A stretch of DNA of 64,000 nucleotides from Chitinophagaceae bacterium (GTDB lineage Bacteria > Bacteroidota > Bacteroidia > Chitinophagales > Chitinophagaceae), in NCBI GenBank assembly GCA_016720825.1, contig JADKJV010000006.1:238370-302369 (forward strand), read 5' to 3'. Made by a program: the position numbers and the translations under genes. Numbering within the stretch: position 1 is the first letter of the stretch; each line of letters begins with the position of its first letter. Positions 9,527 to 17,592 of the stretch are shown piece after piece. The notes below the pieces were generated by a model that was not told where the DNA came from, did not search any database, and saw only the letters and a program-made list of their open reading frames with translations.

Positions 9527-10186
9527 ATGAAAAAGCTCCCGCTTTACATAACATTCCTTTTATTCACCGCCGCTGCCAATGCCCAGGTACGCTTCAGTTT
9601 ATGCAACGACCTCGGCCTCCAGCGCAGTTTTAAAAAAGGCCAGCAATACTGGGCCGGCGGCCACACCCTGAGCGGTGATTTCCATTTCACTTCCACCGAT
9701 GCCGCTTATTTCTGGATTTCCTATTATACCGAGGGTAAGTTTAAAAATAACCTCATAGCCACTGCCAAGTCACCGTCAACCACACCGCAACAGGTAAACT
9801 ATGTAAACAATGCGCTGATGCGCTTCAAACAGTTCTCGCTGGGCTGGAAGAAATTCCTGAAAGGGAGTTTTGATGCTGACAAAAGCTGGAACATGTATGG
9901 CTTTGCGGGGTTTGGTATTATTCTCGGGAAAGTAACGAATACCCATTCAGTCAGTATTGACAGTAATGTATATGTATTGCCTGTTCGCAGCGGCAAGGCT
10001 AATTTCAAAAGACTCACAATTGATGTAGGACTTGGTGCCGAATGGCCGATGGGTTCTGATTTTTTTGTGTATTCAGAATTGCGTGCCTGGTTGCCCACCA
10101 CGTCTTATCCCAGCAAATATGTTTTTGTAAACCGCGATGCCCCGATTGTGGGCATGCTGAATTTCGGGCTGCGGATTCTTTTCTAA
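9527..10186 (+). CDS. Putative secreted/outer-membrane protein, 219 aa
   Basis: I chose ATG 9527 because it gives a clean signal peptide (MKKLPLYITFLLFTAAANAQ). The longer frame from 9413 would translate the preceding hairpin repeat. The mature part alternates aromatic and polar residues in beta-strand fashion (WAGGHTLSGDFHF, SWNMYGFAGFGIILGK, LTIDVGLGAEWPMG, VGMLNFGLRILF) and ends in Phe, the usual last residue of outer-membrane beta-barrels. I infer a small barrel protein of unknown function. TAACATTG near 9504 is a one-mismatch -7 box. Confidence 0.7.
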   Translation: MKKLPLYITFLLFTAAANAQVRFSLCNDLGLQRSFKKGQQYWAGGHTLSGDFHFTSTDAAYFWISYYTEGKFKNNLIATAKSPSTTPQQVNYVNNALMRFKQFSLGWKKFLKGSFDADKSWNMYGFAGFGIILGKVTNTHSVSIDSNVYVLPVRSGKANFKRLTIDVGLGAEWPMGSDFFVYSELRAWLPTTSYPSKYVFVNRDAPIVGMLNFGLRILF

Positions 10187-10716
10187 AATTTTATATCGAA
10201 TCGTCCGTCTGTCACCGCCAGTGGTGAAGGTGCATTGTAGATATTCAGTGCATTAAAACGGAATGTGCCTGAAATTACTTTAGCTGCCGTATCATAGCGG
10301 GTGAGTGTAACGGATCCGATATTGGAAGATGAAGTAATCCATTCGTTTTCGGGAGTGAGGTTTCTTTTCACGTAATAGCCATAGTTACCGGAAAAACTGC
10401 CCTGGGTGGTGGTGGTATTGAGCTGGTAAGTGCCGGTGCCGGTTACGTTACCGAGATAAATTTCGATTTCAGTTTCGTTGGGGGAAGAAGCAAAGTTGCG
10501 TGCGTTGATCAGTACATCCTGTCCCAGCCGGCGTGCTTCCAGCAGGTTATCCGCCGGGAAAGGTCCAAATCCCTGGGGAATCCAGAAACTGCCGTTCACG
10601 GAGGCGCCGAATGTATTGGCCCCGGTTTGGGTTTCGTCCGGTAAACCGGATACTTCCTTTTTACAGGAAACGGCGAGGATAAAGAGCAGGCATAAACCTG
10701 CAAATGTGTTTTTCAT
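10183..10716 (-). CDS. Lipoprotein of unknown function (DUF6252-like)
   Basis: The preferred start at 10716 gives a lipoprotein signal (MKNTFAGLCLLFILAVSCKK, lipidated Cys18). The longer frame to 10782 adds 22 residues ahead of it. The mature part contains FGASVNGSFWIPQ and repeated beta strands (EIEIYLGNVTGTGTYQL, ISGTFRFNALN), a layout seen in small Bacteroidota DUF6252 lipoproteins. That family call is tentative. The 3' end overlaps the convergent neighbour by 4 bases. Confidence 0.65.
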   Translation of the reverse strand: MKNTFAGLCLLFILAVSCKKEVSGLPDETQTGANTFGASVNGSFWIPQGFGPFPADNLLEARRLGQDVLINARNFASSPNETEIEIYLGNVTGTGTYQLNTTTTQGSFSGNYGYYVKRNLTPENEWITSSSNIGSVTLTRYDTAAKVISGTFRFNALNIYNAPSPLAVTDGRFDIKF

Positions 10717-10831
10717 ATTGAGTATTAAACGGAAAACAGTTGTTTTTGGTATATAAACAGAAATCGTGCTAAAAATGCCCATAGCAATTCATCCGGAAGA
10801 TTTTACCTTTAATATAACCTGAACCTGTTGT

Positions 10832-11935
10832 ATGAAACCACTCACCATCAGCCAGATAGCGCTGTACAAATTATCCATCCCGCTTATTGAACCTTTTATC
10901 ACTTCCCTGGGTAAAGACGAATTTGCCCATAATGTGGTGGTGAAAATAACCACAGCCGAAGGCCTGGTGGGTTTTGGCGAATGCAGTCCCTATATGCCCA
11001 TTAACGGCGAAAGCCAGGACACCTGTTTTATCGTGGGCCAGTATTTTGCCAAAGCACTGAAAGGAAAAGATGCGCTGGACATCCCAGGCAATATTGCGTT
11101 GATGGACAGCATCATTTATGGTAATACGGCGATAAAGAGTGCATTTGATATCGCATTCTATGATATTGCCTCACAGGCAGCGGGTTTGCCCCTTTACAAA
11201 TACCTCGGCGGAGATAAAACCAAGACCATCATTACTGATTACACCGTGAGTATTGGCGAACCCGAAAAAATGGCAGCTGATGCGTTGAAAATTTTAAGAC
11301 AGGGTTTTCCTGCCATTAAAGTCAAACTGGGTAAGGATGGTAAAAAAGATGTGGAGCGCATCCGCGCGATCCGTGCAGCAGTGGGAAATGATATCCCCTT
11401 GCGCATTGATGCCAACCAGGGCTGGAAAGTAAAAGAAGCGATTGAAACATTAAATGCGTTGGCTGAATTTGATATACAGCATTGCGAGGAACCCATCGCC
11501 CGCTGGAAATACCTCAAGCTGCCGAAAGTAAAAAAGAACAGTCCCATTCCCATCATGGCCGATGAGTCCTGCGGCGATGAACATGATGCCGCCCGGTTAA
11601 TAGATATCAAGGCTTGTGATTATTTCAATATCAAACTCTGCAAGAGCGGCGGCATATACAAAGCCCTGAAGATTGTCAAACTCGCCGAAGCCGCCAACAT
11701 CCATTTACAGGTAGGCGCCATGATTGAAAGCCGCCTGGCGATGACAGCATTTGCACACTTTGCTTTATGCAGTCCGATGATAGAGCATTATGATTTTGAT
11801 ACGGCGATGATGTTTAGTGAGGATCCGGTGAGCGGGGGCATTGTTTACAAAGATGGTGGTGTGATAGAGGTGCCGGAGTCAGCGGGGTTGGGAGCAACGA
11901 TTGATGAAGCCAGGTTGAGAGTCTTAAACACATAG
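10832..11935 (+). CDS. Dipeptide epimerase (enolase superfamily)
   Basis: The 367-residue protein has the muconate-lactonizing subgroup fold: an N-terminal capping domain (1-125) and a barrel with the catalytic KxK at 163-165 (KVK), metal ligands Asp193 (IDAN), Glu219 (CEEP) and Asp244 (ADES), and the second base Lys268 (IKLCKSGG). This set is that of L-Ala-D/L-Glu epimerase and related dipeptide epimerases. These enzymes recycle murein peptides or epimerise other dipeptides in the cytosol. The exact dipeptide cannot be told from sequence. TACCTTTA upstream is a one-mismatch -7 box. Confidence 0.9.
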   Translation: MKPLTISQIALYKLSIPLIEPFITSLGKDEFAHNVVVKITTAEGLVGFGECSPYMPINGESQDTCFIVGQYFAKALKGKDALDIPGNIALMDSIIYGNTAIKSAFDIAFYDIASQAAGLPLYKYLGGDKTKTIITDYTVSIGEPEKMAADALKILRQGFPAIKVKLGKDGKKDVERIRAIRAAVGNDIPLRIDANQGWKVKEAIETLNALAEFDIQHCEEPIARWKYLKLPKVKKNSPIPIMADESCGDEHDAARLIDIKACDYFNIKLCKSGGIYKALKIVKLAEAANIHLQVGAMIESRLAMTAFAHFALCSPMIEHYDFDTAMMFSEDPVSGGIVYKDGGVIEVPESAGLGATIDEARLRVLNT

Positions 11936-12068
11936 AAACATAGACACATAGGAACACATAGAAATACAATACGCAAATTCATTTTATTCGGAAAGTCTCT
12001 TTTATAGGAACAGTTCTCTGTATTTTCTATGTGTTTCTATGTGTACTATGTGCCTATGTGGTAAAGAC
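11928..12068. repeat. Hairpin element, CACATAG-word family, copy 1
   Basis: It is bounded by AGAGTCTT and its complement AAGACTCT. The arms are built from ACATAG words on the left (CACATAGAAACATAG) and CTATGTG words on the right. The centre contains AATACAATACGCAAAT, ATTCGGAAA and ATAGGAACAGTTCT. It shares both arms and centre with the copies near 13.8 and 15.2 kb. Confidence 0.85.
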
Positions 12069-12105
12069 TCTGATTTTCAAACGCCTCGATGGTTGACCCA
12101 ATACG

Positions 12106-12912
12106 TCACTGCGTTTTTAATTTCTCCAGCCATTTTTTGGCGGAAGCAATGGCTTTTTTACCGGTAGCTGTTTGTTCCTGTAAAAAGAAGGCTTCTGTTT
12201 CCTGAAGGAATGGATACTCCGTTTCCGATGCCGGCAGGAAATCTTTCCTGAAATGCCGGATCATTTTGCGGGATGTTTCAAGATCATTCCATCTGCCCAA
12301 TTGCAACAGAATATCATGTAACAAGACCGGATAAAAAGGACCTTCGGACTTTTCATCCGTTACCAGCAGGATCCAGTAATATATTGTTTTCAGGAGGCGA
12401 CGTAATCTGTGGGGTTCACGAAAAGCCTTGCGGATATTTATTTCCCGGGCACCCACCAGTTCACCGATCTTTTTCATTAAAGCCCCGTCTTCCGTTTCCA
12501 TTAAATACTTCAGCGACAAAAGGGGTTTGCTTTCGTACACCGCTATTGCCTTTGCAGAAAAATGAATAGCCTCGCGATGCTGATGCCGCAAGTAACGGTG
12601 CAGACCCGGGCAGTATTTATTTTTTTCTTTTGAAATTGCATTTACCAGATCCCGGCATATTTCAACATTCCTTTGTTTGCCGAGGGCGTTGAATAACTGT
12701 TCCGCCGGATCCAGTTTCAGGAGCGGTGAGGGATCCTGTTCATCTGTACAGGCCAGCAGCGTATAGGCCCTCAGCTTTTTAAAAGAAACCCTGAGTGTAT
12801 GGATGTCATGCGTATCCGTTTTTTCCCCGAAGCCGGCTAAGGCTGGCTGAAAAATGCGCTGTTCTTTCTGCCAGTGCTTATATAGTTTCCCCGTTGTATG
12901 GTTTTTTTCCAT
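12106..12912 (-). CDS. CHAD domain protein
   Basis: An alpha-helical protein rich in conserved His/Arg/Lys typical of CHAD domains (HDIHTLRVSFKKLRAY near the N-terminus, EPHRLRRLLKTIYYW and GRWNDLETSRKMIRHF later). CHAD domains bind inorganic polyphosphate through a basic groove. Standalone CHAD proteins are often linked to polyphosphate granules or phosphate metabolism. The start at 12912 (MEKNHTTGKL) fits the domain; an upstream in-frame start at 12984 would add 24 residues of uncertain value. It sits alone between a hairpin repeat and a divergent gene. Confidence 0.8.
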   Translation of the reverse strand: MEKNHTTGKLYKHWQKEQRIFQPALAGFGEKTDTHDIHTLRVSFKKLRAYTLLACTDEQDPSPLLKLDPAEQLFNALGKQRNVEICRDLVNAISKEKNKYCPGLHRYLRHQHREAIHFSAKAIAVYESKPLLSLKYLMETEDGALMKKIGELVGAREINIRKAFREPHRLRRLLKTIYYWILLVTDEKSEGPFYPVLLHDILLQLGRWNDLETSRKMIRHFRKDFLPASETEYPFLQETEAFFLQEQTATGKKAIASAKKWLEKLKTQ

Positions 12913-12984
12913 ATAGAATCGTCTTCTACAAGTTAGACTCTTTATAGCGGAGAAATACTGATGTTCATTCTTCTGCCTTTTCAC

Positions 12985-13264
12985 CGCGTTAAAATATTTC
13001 CCGGAGCGGGTAACGCAGTGAGATTTTTAAATACAAAACCACAAAGATTCACTAAGGTTTTATTGCTTTATGACTGATCAGTTGGATTGATTTGAAAATA
13101 CACGCTATCCCATTACCACAAAAAGGGGACTATGGGCCGCTTTCAGCAGCCGAACCCTAAAGCTTAGAAGCTATCCTAAACAAGTTACTTGCTTATCATT
13201 CACCATTTCTAAAACTCCCTTCCTTATTCAATTACATGTTGTAAATTAGTATAAAGTAATCCCC
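12985..13264. other. Intergenic region with no recognised feature
   Basis: About 280 bases lie between divergent genes. I see only a short ACCACAAAGATTCACTAAGG fragment near 13038, which resembles one arm of the CACAAAGG repeats. No clear promoter box is visible. Confidence 0.4.
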
Positions 13265-13780
13265 TTGTTCGCCGTTATCTGGGCCATATTGAATATTGCA
13301 GCGACAGTCGCACTGATTGTACTGATCATCCGCGGCAGTCGTAAAGTCAGGGCAAAGTTCGGCATCGGTGCCGCCATCCTTTTTGGGATTGTTGCATTTT
13401 CATTAGCCTGCCGTAATCCAGATAATGATGCAGCTAAAGCAAAGAATGGCAACTGGGAAACGACAGAAAACCTGCATATCCGCAACAACTGCCACCATAA
13501 ACAAAGCATTGTACTGGATAAGAACTGGCTCTCCGAATATGTACTGGATATTTTCTATGGAGTAAACGAAGAAACCGGGCAGAATACAGCTATCAAAGCC
13601 TGGGTCAGGAAAAACGGTACATTTTTAGGCAGCAACTGGGAACCTTATTATGTCCTGATTGAGAATTTGGGCAACAACCGCATTTCATATAGTGTCAACG
13701 CAGCTCAAAGCTGGTATTTGCTGGGGTTAATGTTGATGGGAAATGCAAAGGAATTTGATGGTGAAATGGTTTTGGAGTGA
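13265..13780 (+). CDS. Hypothetical protein with two N-terminal membrane segments
   Basis: The first 50 residues contain two hydrophobic helices (AVIWAILNIAATVALIVLII and the segment around FGIGAAILFGIVAFSLAC), followed by a soluble domain of about 120 residues with no motif I recognise. The second helix ends in Cys49, so a lipidated form is conceivable. The only start is TTG at 13265, since a TAG stop lies 18 bases upstream in frame. It is bracketed by a repeat-rich region, with hairpin copy 2 directly after the stop. Confidence 0.55.
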   Translation: MFAVIWAILNIAATVALIVLIIRGSRKVRAKFGIGAAILFGIVAFSLACRNPDNDAAKAKNGNWETTENLHIRNNCHHKQSIVLDKNWLSEYVLDIFYGVNEETGQNTAIKAWVRKNGTFLGSNWEPYYVLIENLGNNRISYSVNAAQSWYLLGLMLMGNAKEFDGEMVLE

Positions 13781-13800
13781 ATAGCTGGCGCTTTTTTTAA

Positions 13801-13953
13801 AAGTCTTTACCACATAGAAACATAGACACATAGAAACACATAGAAATACAATATGCCAATCTTTATTATTCGGAAATTCAATTCCATAGGAACTGTTCTT
13901 TGTATTTCCTATGTGGGACTATGTGCCCTATGTGTCTATGTGGTGAAGACTTT
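13801..13953. repeat. Hairpin element, CACATAG-word family, copy 2
   Basis: It has the same orientation as copy 1: AGTCTTTACCACATAG left boundary, AATACAATATGCCAAT / ATTCGGAAATTC / CATAGGAACTGTTC core, and CTATGTGG...GAAGACTTT right boundary. The gene on the right starts 28 bases later. Confidence 0.85.
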
Positions 13954-13980
13954 GGATGAATTATCACAAACCCACTCCCC

Positions 13981-14883
13981 ATGAACCTCTTCAACAAACT
14001 TTTCAAAAAAGACTCTTCCCCTACAGAATCAACAGCCCGTTTCTTCAGGACCATGCCCGCCAAAAACTATGCAGTCGCAAACTGTGTTTTAGGTGATTGG
14101 AATGATCCCTCCCGGATGCTGGAAGAAAAATCAATGATCCTGGATATTATACCGGAAGGAGAAAACCCGGCAACACGTATTACCAGCCTGAATAAACTAT
14201 ACTATGAAAACCTGCCCGTCCATTACAGCTTACCGGAGGAACAGGCCATAGCTGTTGCGAAGTTGATTAATGCATCATCTGAAGACAATTCCACAATTGA
14301 GGCAGAATGGCCTAAATCACTTACAGATGATACATATGAAAAACTTCACCAGTTACTGAAACTGGATTTTGTATCAGTCTTGCCAATCCCGACAGGTCAA
14401 AAACCAGTGTATGTTATTTCCATCAATAAGAATTTCTGGCTGCAATCACCCAACCAGCGATTCAGCACCTGCGGCTTTAATACCTACGAAAGGTGGTTTT
14501 TGGAAGCGGAGTTTATACATGCAGATTTCAATACAGCCTTTAAGTATGCCACTATTATCACCAGCCGCCTCTGGGTTGGCCGTGGCCCGGACAACAGTTA
14601 CTATTTTGAAGAACGGCTCAAGGAAGAACTGGAAGCAGTATCCAATACTAATCCGGCAGCGAATGAACTGAACCGGCAACTAAGCAATTACTCAGCCAGC
14701 GAAATCGATTTCAATGGCAGTATTATTTATACAAACTCAGATTTACCGGCCACAGAATTATGGGCATTATATAAACAAGAGTACGACCGGGTATACAACA
14801 ATTACAAAGCCGAATTTGACTTGCTGCAATCCGTATATGAGGTTGTGAAAAATGCGCCGTTTTATATAACGAAGGTTATATAG
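13981..14883 (+). CDS. Hypothetical protein, 300 aa
   Basis: A soluble protein with no signal peptide and no family I recognise. It begins with a basic, Phe-rich stretch (MNLFNKLFKK). A middle section contains VYVISINKNFWLQSPNQRF and YERWFLEAEFIHADF, and the end is helical with many Tyr and Asn. No catalytic motif is evident. It lies between two copies of the CACATAG hairpin element together with a small membrane protein, with which it may be co-transcribed (26-base gap). Confidence 0.6.
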   Translation: MNLFNKLFKKDSSPTESTARFFRTMPAKNYAVANCVLGDWNDPSRMLEEKSMILDIIPEGENPATRITSLNKLYYENLPVHYSLPEEQAIAVAKLINASSEDNSTIEAEWPKSLTDDTYEKLHQLLKLDFVSVLPIPTGQKPVYVISINKNFWLQSPNQRFSTCGFNTYERWFLEAEFIHADFNTAFKYATIITSRLWVGRGPDNSYYFEERLKEELEAVSNTNPAANELNRQLSNYSASEIDFNGSIIYTNSDLPATELWALYKQEYDRVYNNYKAEFDLLQSVYEVVKNAPFYITKVI

Positions 14884-14909
14884 CTTACACTAATAACTGC
14901 ATTTCCAAT

Positions 14910-15200
14910 TTGAAATCACAATACTTGAAATCAAAGCACATATCAAACATCTTATACTTCATTTCGCCATTTATACTCTGGGTGATTATATGTTTAATAT
15001 GTGCCATCATTAAAAAAGCCAGTTTCAACGGCGACACCACTACGTGGGCCTACCTCGCTGCAAACCTGTTTTTACCTTCTTTTTTTATTTTAATGCCTGC
15101 TGCTGTATTGATCAAGTACCTTATTAAAGAAAGAGTACTATTAATATGGATTATCGAAACGATTATCCTGTTGTTAATATGGGTGTTTGCGGTAAGGTAG
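14910..15200 (+). CDS. Small integral membrane protein, 96 aa
   Basis: There are three predicted transmembrane helices: residues about 13-32 (LYFISPFILWVIICLICAII), 43-67 (WAYLAANLFLPSFFILMPAAVL) and 77-95. The start as drawn is TTG at 14910 (TTGAAATCACAATAC); no ATG lies near the N-terminus. It is likely co-transcribed with the preceding gene. The function is unknown and I find no known family. Confidence 0.5.
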   Translation: MKSQYLKSKHISNILYFISPFILWVIICLICAIIKKASFNGDTTTWAYLAANLFLPSFFILMPAAVLIKYLIKERVLLIWIIETIILLLIWVFAVR

Positions 15201-15207
15201 GAGGTTG

Positions 15208-15422
15208 AAAGTCTTCACCACCCACCTTCGCTTCGCTTATGCTTGCGCTGAAGCTTCAGCATAGGCGCACGGCGGGCAAGGCATAGGCACATAGTACATA
15301 GAAACACATAGGAAATACAAAGAACTGTTCCTATGGAAGTGAATTTTCGAATATTAAAGATTTGCGTATTGTATTTCTATGTGTATCTATGTGCCTATGT
15401 TTCTATGTGGTAAAGACTCTGA
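15208..15422. repeat. Hairpin element, CACATAG-word family, copy 3 (inverted), with nested palindrome
   Basis: The core is in the opposite orientation to copies 1 and 2 (GAACTGTTCCTATGG ... TTTTCGAATA ... TTTGCGTATTGTATTT). The left arm is interrupted at about 15221-15281 by a different palindromic element centred on GCTGAAGCTTCAGC and bounded by CCTTCGC / GGCGGGCAAGGC. The outer boundaries are AAGTCTTCACCAC and GTGGTAAAGACTCT. Confidence 0.85.
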
Positions 15423-15451
15423 ATCCAACCAAACAAGCCTATATTCACCCC

Positions 15452-16042
15452 TTGCACACCTCCTTCAACACCCTCATCAACAGCTTTATTGAAAACAAAG
15501 TCGGTATAGCCGAAAACTTTTTAAGCGAAGCGCTCTCCCTGCATTTAAAAGAAAACCTGGCCACGCTCTACGGCGACCAGCAAATGAAAGCAGCCGGCAC
15601 CGGCAACAATAACATCATCCCCCGCGATAACGCCATCCGCAGCGATATGATCTACTGGCTCGACCGCAAGCATAACGATGAACACGAAAACAGCTTCTTT
15701 GATCTCATGGATAACTTTGTGGGCTTCTTGAATGAAACCTGTTACACCGGCATCACAGGTTATGAGTTCCATTATGCCTTATACGAAAAAGGCAGCTTTT
15801 ACAAAAAACACCTCGACCAGTTCAGGAGCAACGACAGCCGCCAATACACCATGATCAGTTACCTGAACACCAACTGGGTGAAAGAAGATGGCGGGGAATT
15901 ATGTATCCATCATGATAACAGCGTAGAAAATATTTCACCGATGAGCGGCAAAACCGTGTTCTTCAAAAGCAGTGAACTGGAACATGAAGTGCTGGTGACG
16001 AATAAAGCAAGGATGAGTGTGACGGGATGGCTGAAGTCCTGA
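15452..16042 (+). CDS. 2OG-Fe(II) oxygenase (prolyl 4-hydroxylase-like)
   Basis: The C-terminal half carries the iron-binding facial triad: HxD in YKKHLDQF, and the distal His in SSELEHEVL, followed by Arg in ARMSVTGWLK that would bind 2-oxoglutarate. This is the layout of prolyl/aspartyl hydroxylase-type dioxygenases acting on protein or peptide substrates. The frame is open to 15362, but that part translates the preceding hairpin repeat. I therefore place the start at TTG 15452 (MHTSFNTLINSF), with low certainty. It is a monocistronic gene next to repeat copy 3. Confidence 0.8.
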   Translation: MHTSFNTLINSFIENKVGIAENFLSEALSLHLKENLATLYGDQQMKAAGTGNNNIIPRDNAIRSDMIYWLDRKHNDEHENSFFDLMDNFVGFLNETCYTGITGYEFHYALYEKGSFYKKHLDQFRSNDSRQYTMISYLNTNWVKEDGGELCIHHDNSVENISPMSGKTVFFKSSELEHEVLVTNKARMSVTGWLKS

Positions 16043-16099
16043 ATTCGAAGAGTCCTTGAATTCCTAATTCAAAAGTAAAAATTAAAAAATCGTAACACT

Positions 16100-16284
16100 T
16101 CGTTGCTCCCAACGGTTTCTCGCAGCGTATAGTTTCTCGCAGCGGCCGCAGCGGAGCAGCGTTCGCAGCGGAAATACAACATAAACACTTTTTCATTTCT
16201 TTGCAGCGAAAACGTTCCCTGCCCCCTGCCCCCTGCCACCTGCTACCTGCCACCTGCCACCTGCCCCCTGCCACCTGCCCCCAT
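16100..16284. repeat. Short-word repeats: CGCAGCG and CTGCCCC/CTGCCAC
   Basis: Two adjacent arrays are present: TTCTCGCAGCG / GCAGCGG words at 16120-16172, then about ten 7-bp units CTGCCCC/CTGCCAC/CTGCTAC at 16214-16283. They fill the gap between convergent genes. There is no spacer structure, so this is not CRISPR. Confidence 0.8.
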
Positions 16285-16883
16285 TACCCATTGTCCTTCC
16301 ACTGCCACAAATGCACACAGGCATAAGTCCTGTACGGACTCCACTTCGCTGAGATCCGTTTCATCTCCTCCTGCATCTGCTTTTTATCCGTAGCATCCAG
16401 TTTATACAATTTCGTCATCGCCTGCTGGATGCCGAGATCATCCACCGCAAACACATCTTCGCGGCCTAATGCAAACATCAGCAGCATCTCAATCGTCCAC
16501 CGGCCCACACCTTTGATGACAATTAAATACTCAACGATCTCTTCGTTCGACATCTTTTTGAGCTTTGGCAAACCCATGCCAAATTCAATCTCAAACCTTG
16601 CCACATTTTTTACATACTGCACTTTGGCATTGGACAAACCGATGCCGCGCAGGGTAAGATCAGGCGTGTCAAGAATCTGCTGCGGTTTGGGCTGTTTGCC
16701 ACCGTAAAGCGCAAGGAATCTTTTATAAATCACGGCCGCTACTTTGGTCGACAGCTGCTGGCTCATAATTGAAGCACAGAGGTAAGTACAGATATTTTTC
16801 CGGATTTTAATCTGGTGCGGTTCACAGTGCTCCACCAGCTTTTTCAGCTTTTTGTCTTTCGACAGGTGCGCGATATATTCCAT
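16284..16883 (-). CDS. DNA-3-methyladenine glycosylase (AlkA-like, HhH-GPD)
   Basis: A 199-residue HhH-GPD base-excision glycosylase. The helix-hairpin-helix and catalytic Asp region is IKGVGRWTIEMLLMFALGREDVFAVDDLGIQ, with the family-conserved substrate-pocket stretch CTYLCASIMSQQLS near residue 32-45. It removes alkylated purines from DNA. It lacks the N-terminal AlkA domain, as is usual for short bacterial forms. The gene is divergent from mnmD. A second paralogue, only distantly similar, lies at 33.7 kb. Confidence 0.88.
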   Translation of the reverse strand: MEYIAHLSKDKKLKKLVEHCEPHQIKIRKNICTYLCASIMSQQLSTKVAAVIYKRFLALYGGKQPKPQQILDTPDLTLRGIGLSNAKVQYVKNVARFEIEFGMGLPKLKKMSNEEIVEYLIVIKGVGRWTIEMLLMFALGREDVFAVDDLGIQQAMTKLYKLDATDKKQMQEEMKRISAKWSPYRTYACVHLWQWKDNG

Positions 16884-16912
16884 AATTGGGATTAAATATA
16901 GACTTTTGCTGC

Positions 16913-17590
16913 ATGCGGCGGGAACCAGTTATCACAAACGACGGATCACATACAATCAGGGAAATTGAAAGCGGCACTACTTTCCATTCACACCATGGGG
17001 CTGTACAGGAATCCATGCATGTATTTATTGAAGCCGGACTCAGGTATTGGCAACAACTACACCCGGAGCAATCGCTGCATATCCTGGAAATGGGAATGGG
17101 TACAGGACTGAACCTGCTGCTCACTATCCGGGAAGCTGCCTTGCTGAAAATAAAAATACACTATACGGCCATCGAGGCATTTCCGCTGGAACCAACCATT
17201 ACAAATCAACTGAATTACCCGGAGATTTTACAGGATCCTGCCTTGACTGGAATACTTAATGAGATACACCAATCACCGTGGGATACAACTATTGCACTGA
17301 CAGAATGGGTGGAATTCAAAAAATTGAACACAACGCTGGAAGACTGGCAACCTGCAGCAGCTTTCGATATCATTTACTATGACGCCTTTTCACCAACGGA
17401 ACAGCCGGAGTTATGGACAACCGGCATTTTTGAAAAATTATTCAAGACATTACAACCTGGCGGATTATTATTAACCTATTGCAGTAAAACGATTGTACGC
17501 AAGGCAATGATGGCTGCAGGTTTTACAGTCATAAAAATACAGGGACCCTGGGGTAAAAGGGATATGGTAAGGGCTGTTAAAATGGGATAA
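16913..17590 (+). CDS. mnmD: tRNA (mnm5s2U34)-methyltransferase MnmD
   Basis: A standalone methyltransferase matching the N-terminal half of MnmC: SAM-binding HILEMGMGTGLNLLL, the YYDAFSP motif and the C-terminal GPWGKRDMVRA. It catalyses the last methylation of 5-methylaminomethyl-2-thiouridine at the tRNA wobble position. No FAD domain is present, so it is the MnmD form. I chose ATG 16913, which gives MRREPVITNDGSHT like the family. The longer TTG frame from 16886 is unlikely, because GACTTTTG, a one-mismatch -7 box, ends 4 bases before this ATG. Confidence 0.9.
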   Translation: MRREPVITNDGSHTIREIESGTTFHSHHGAVQESMHVFIEAGLRYWQQLHPEQSLHILEMGMGTGLNLLLTIREAALLKIKIHYTAIEAFPLEPTITNQLNYPEILQDPALTGILNEIHQSPWDTTIALTEWVEFKKLNTTLEDWQPAAAFDIIYYDAFSPTEQPELWTTGIFEKLFKTLQPGGLLLTYCSKTIVRKAMMAAGFTVIKIQGPWGKRDMVRAVKMG

Positions 17591-17592
17591 GC

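Noticed and set aside
13782..15450. Integron-type attC sites between the small genes
   Set aside because: The hairpin copies lack the RYYYAAC/GTTRRRY core pair, and no integrase is present, so an integron reading is not supported.
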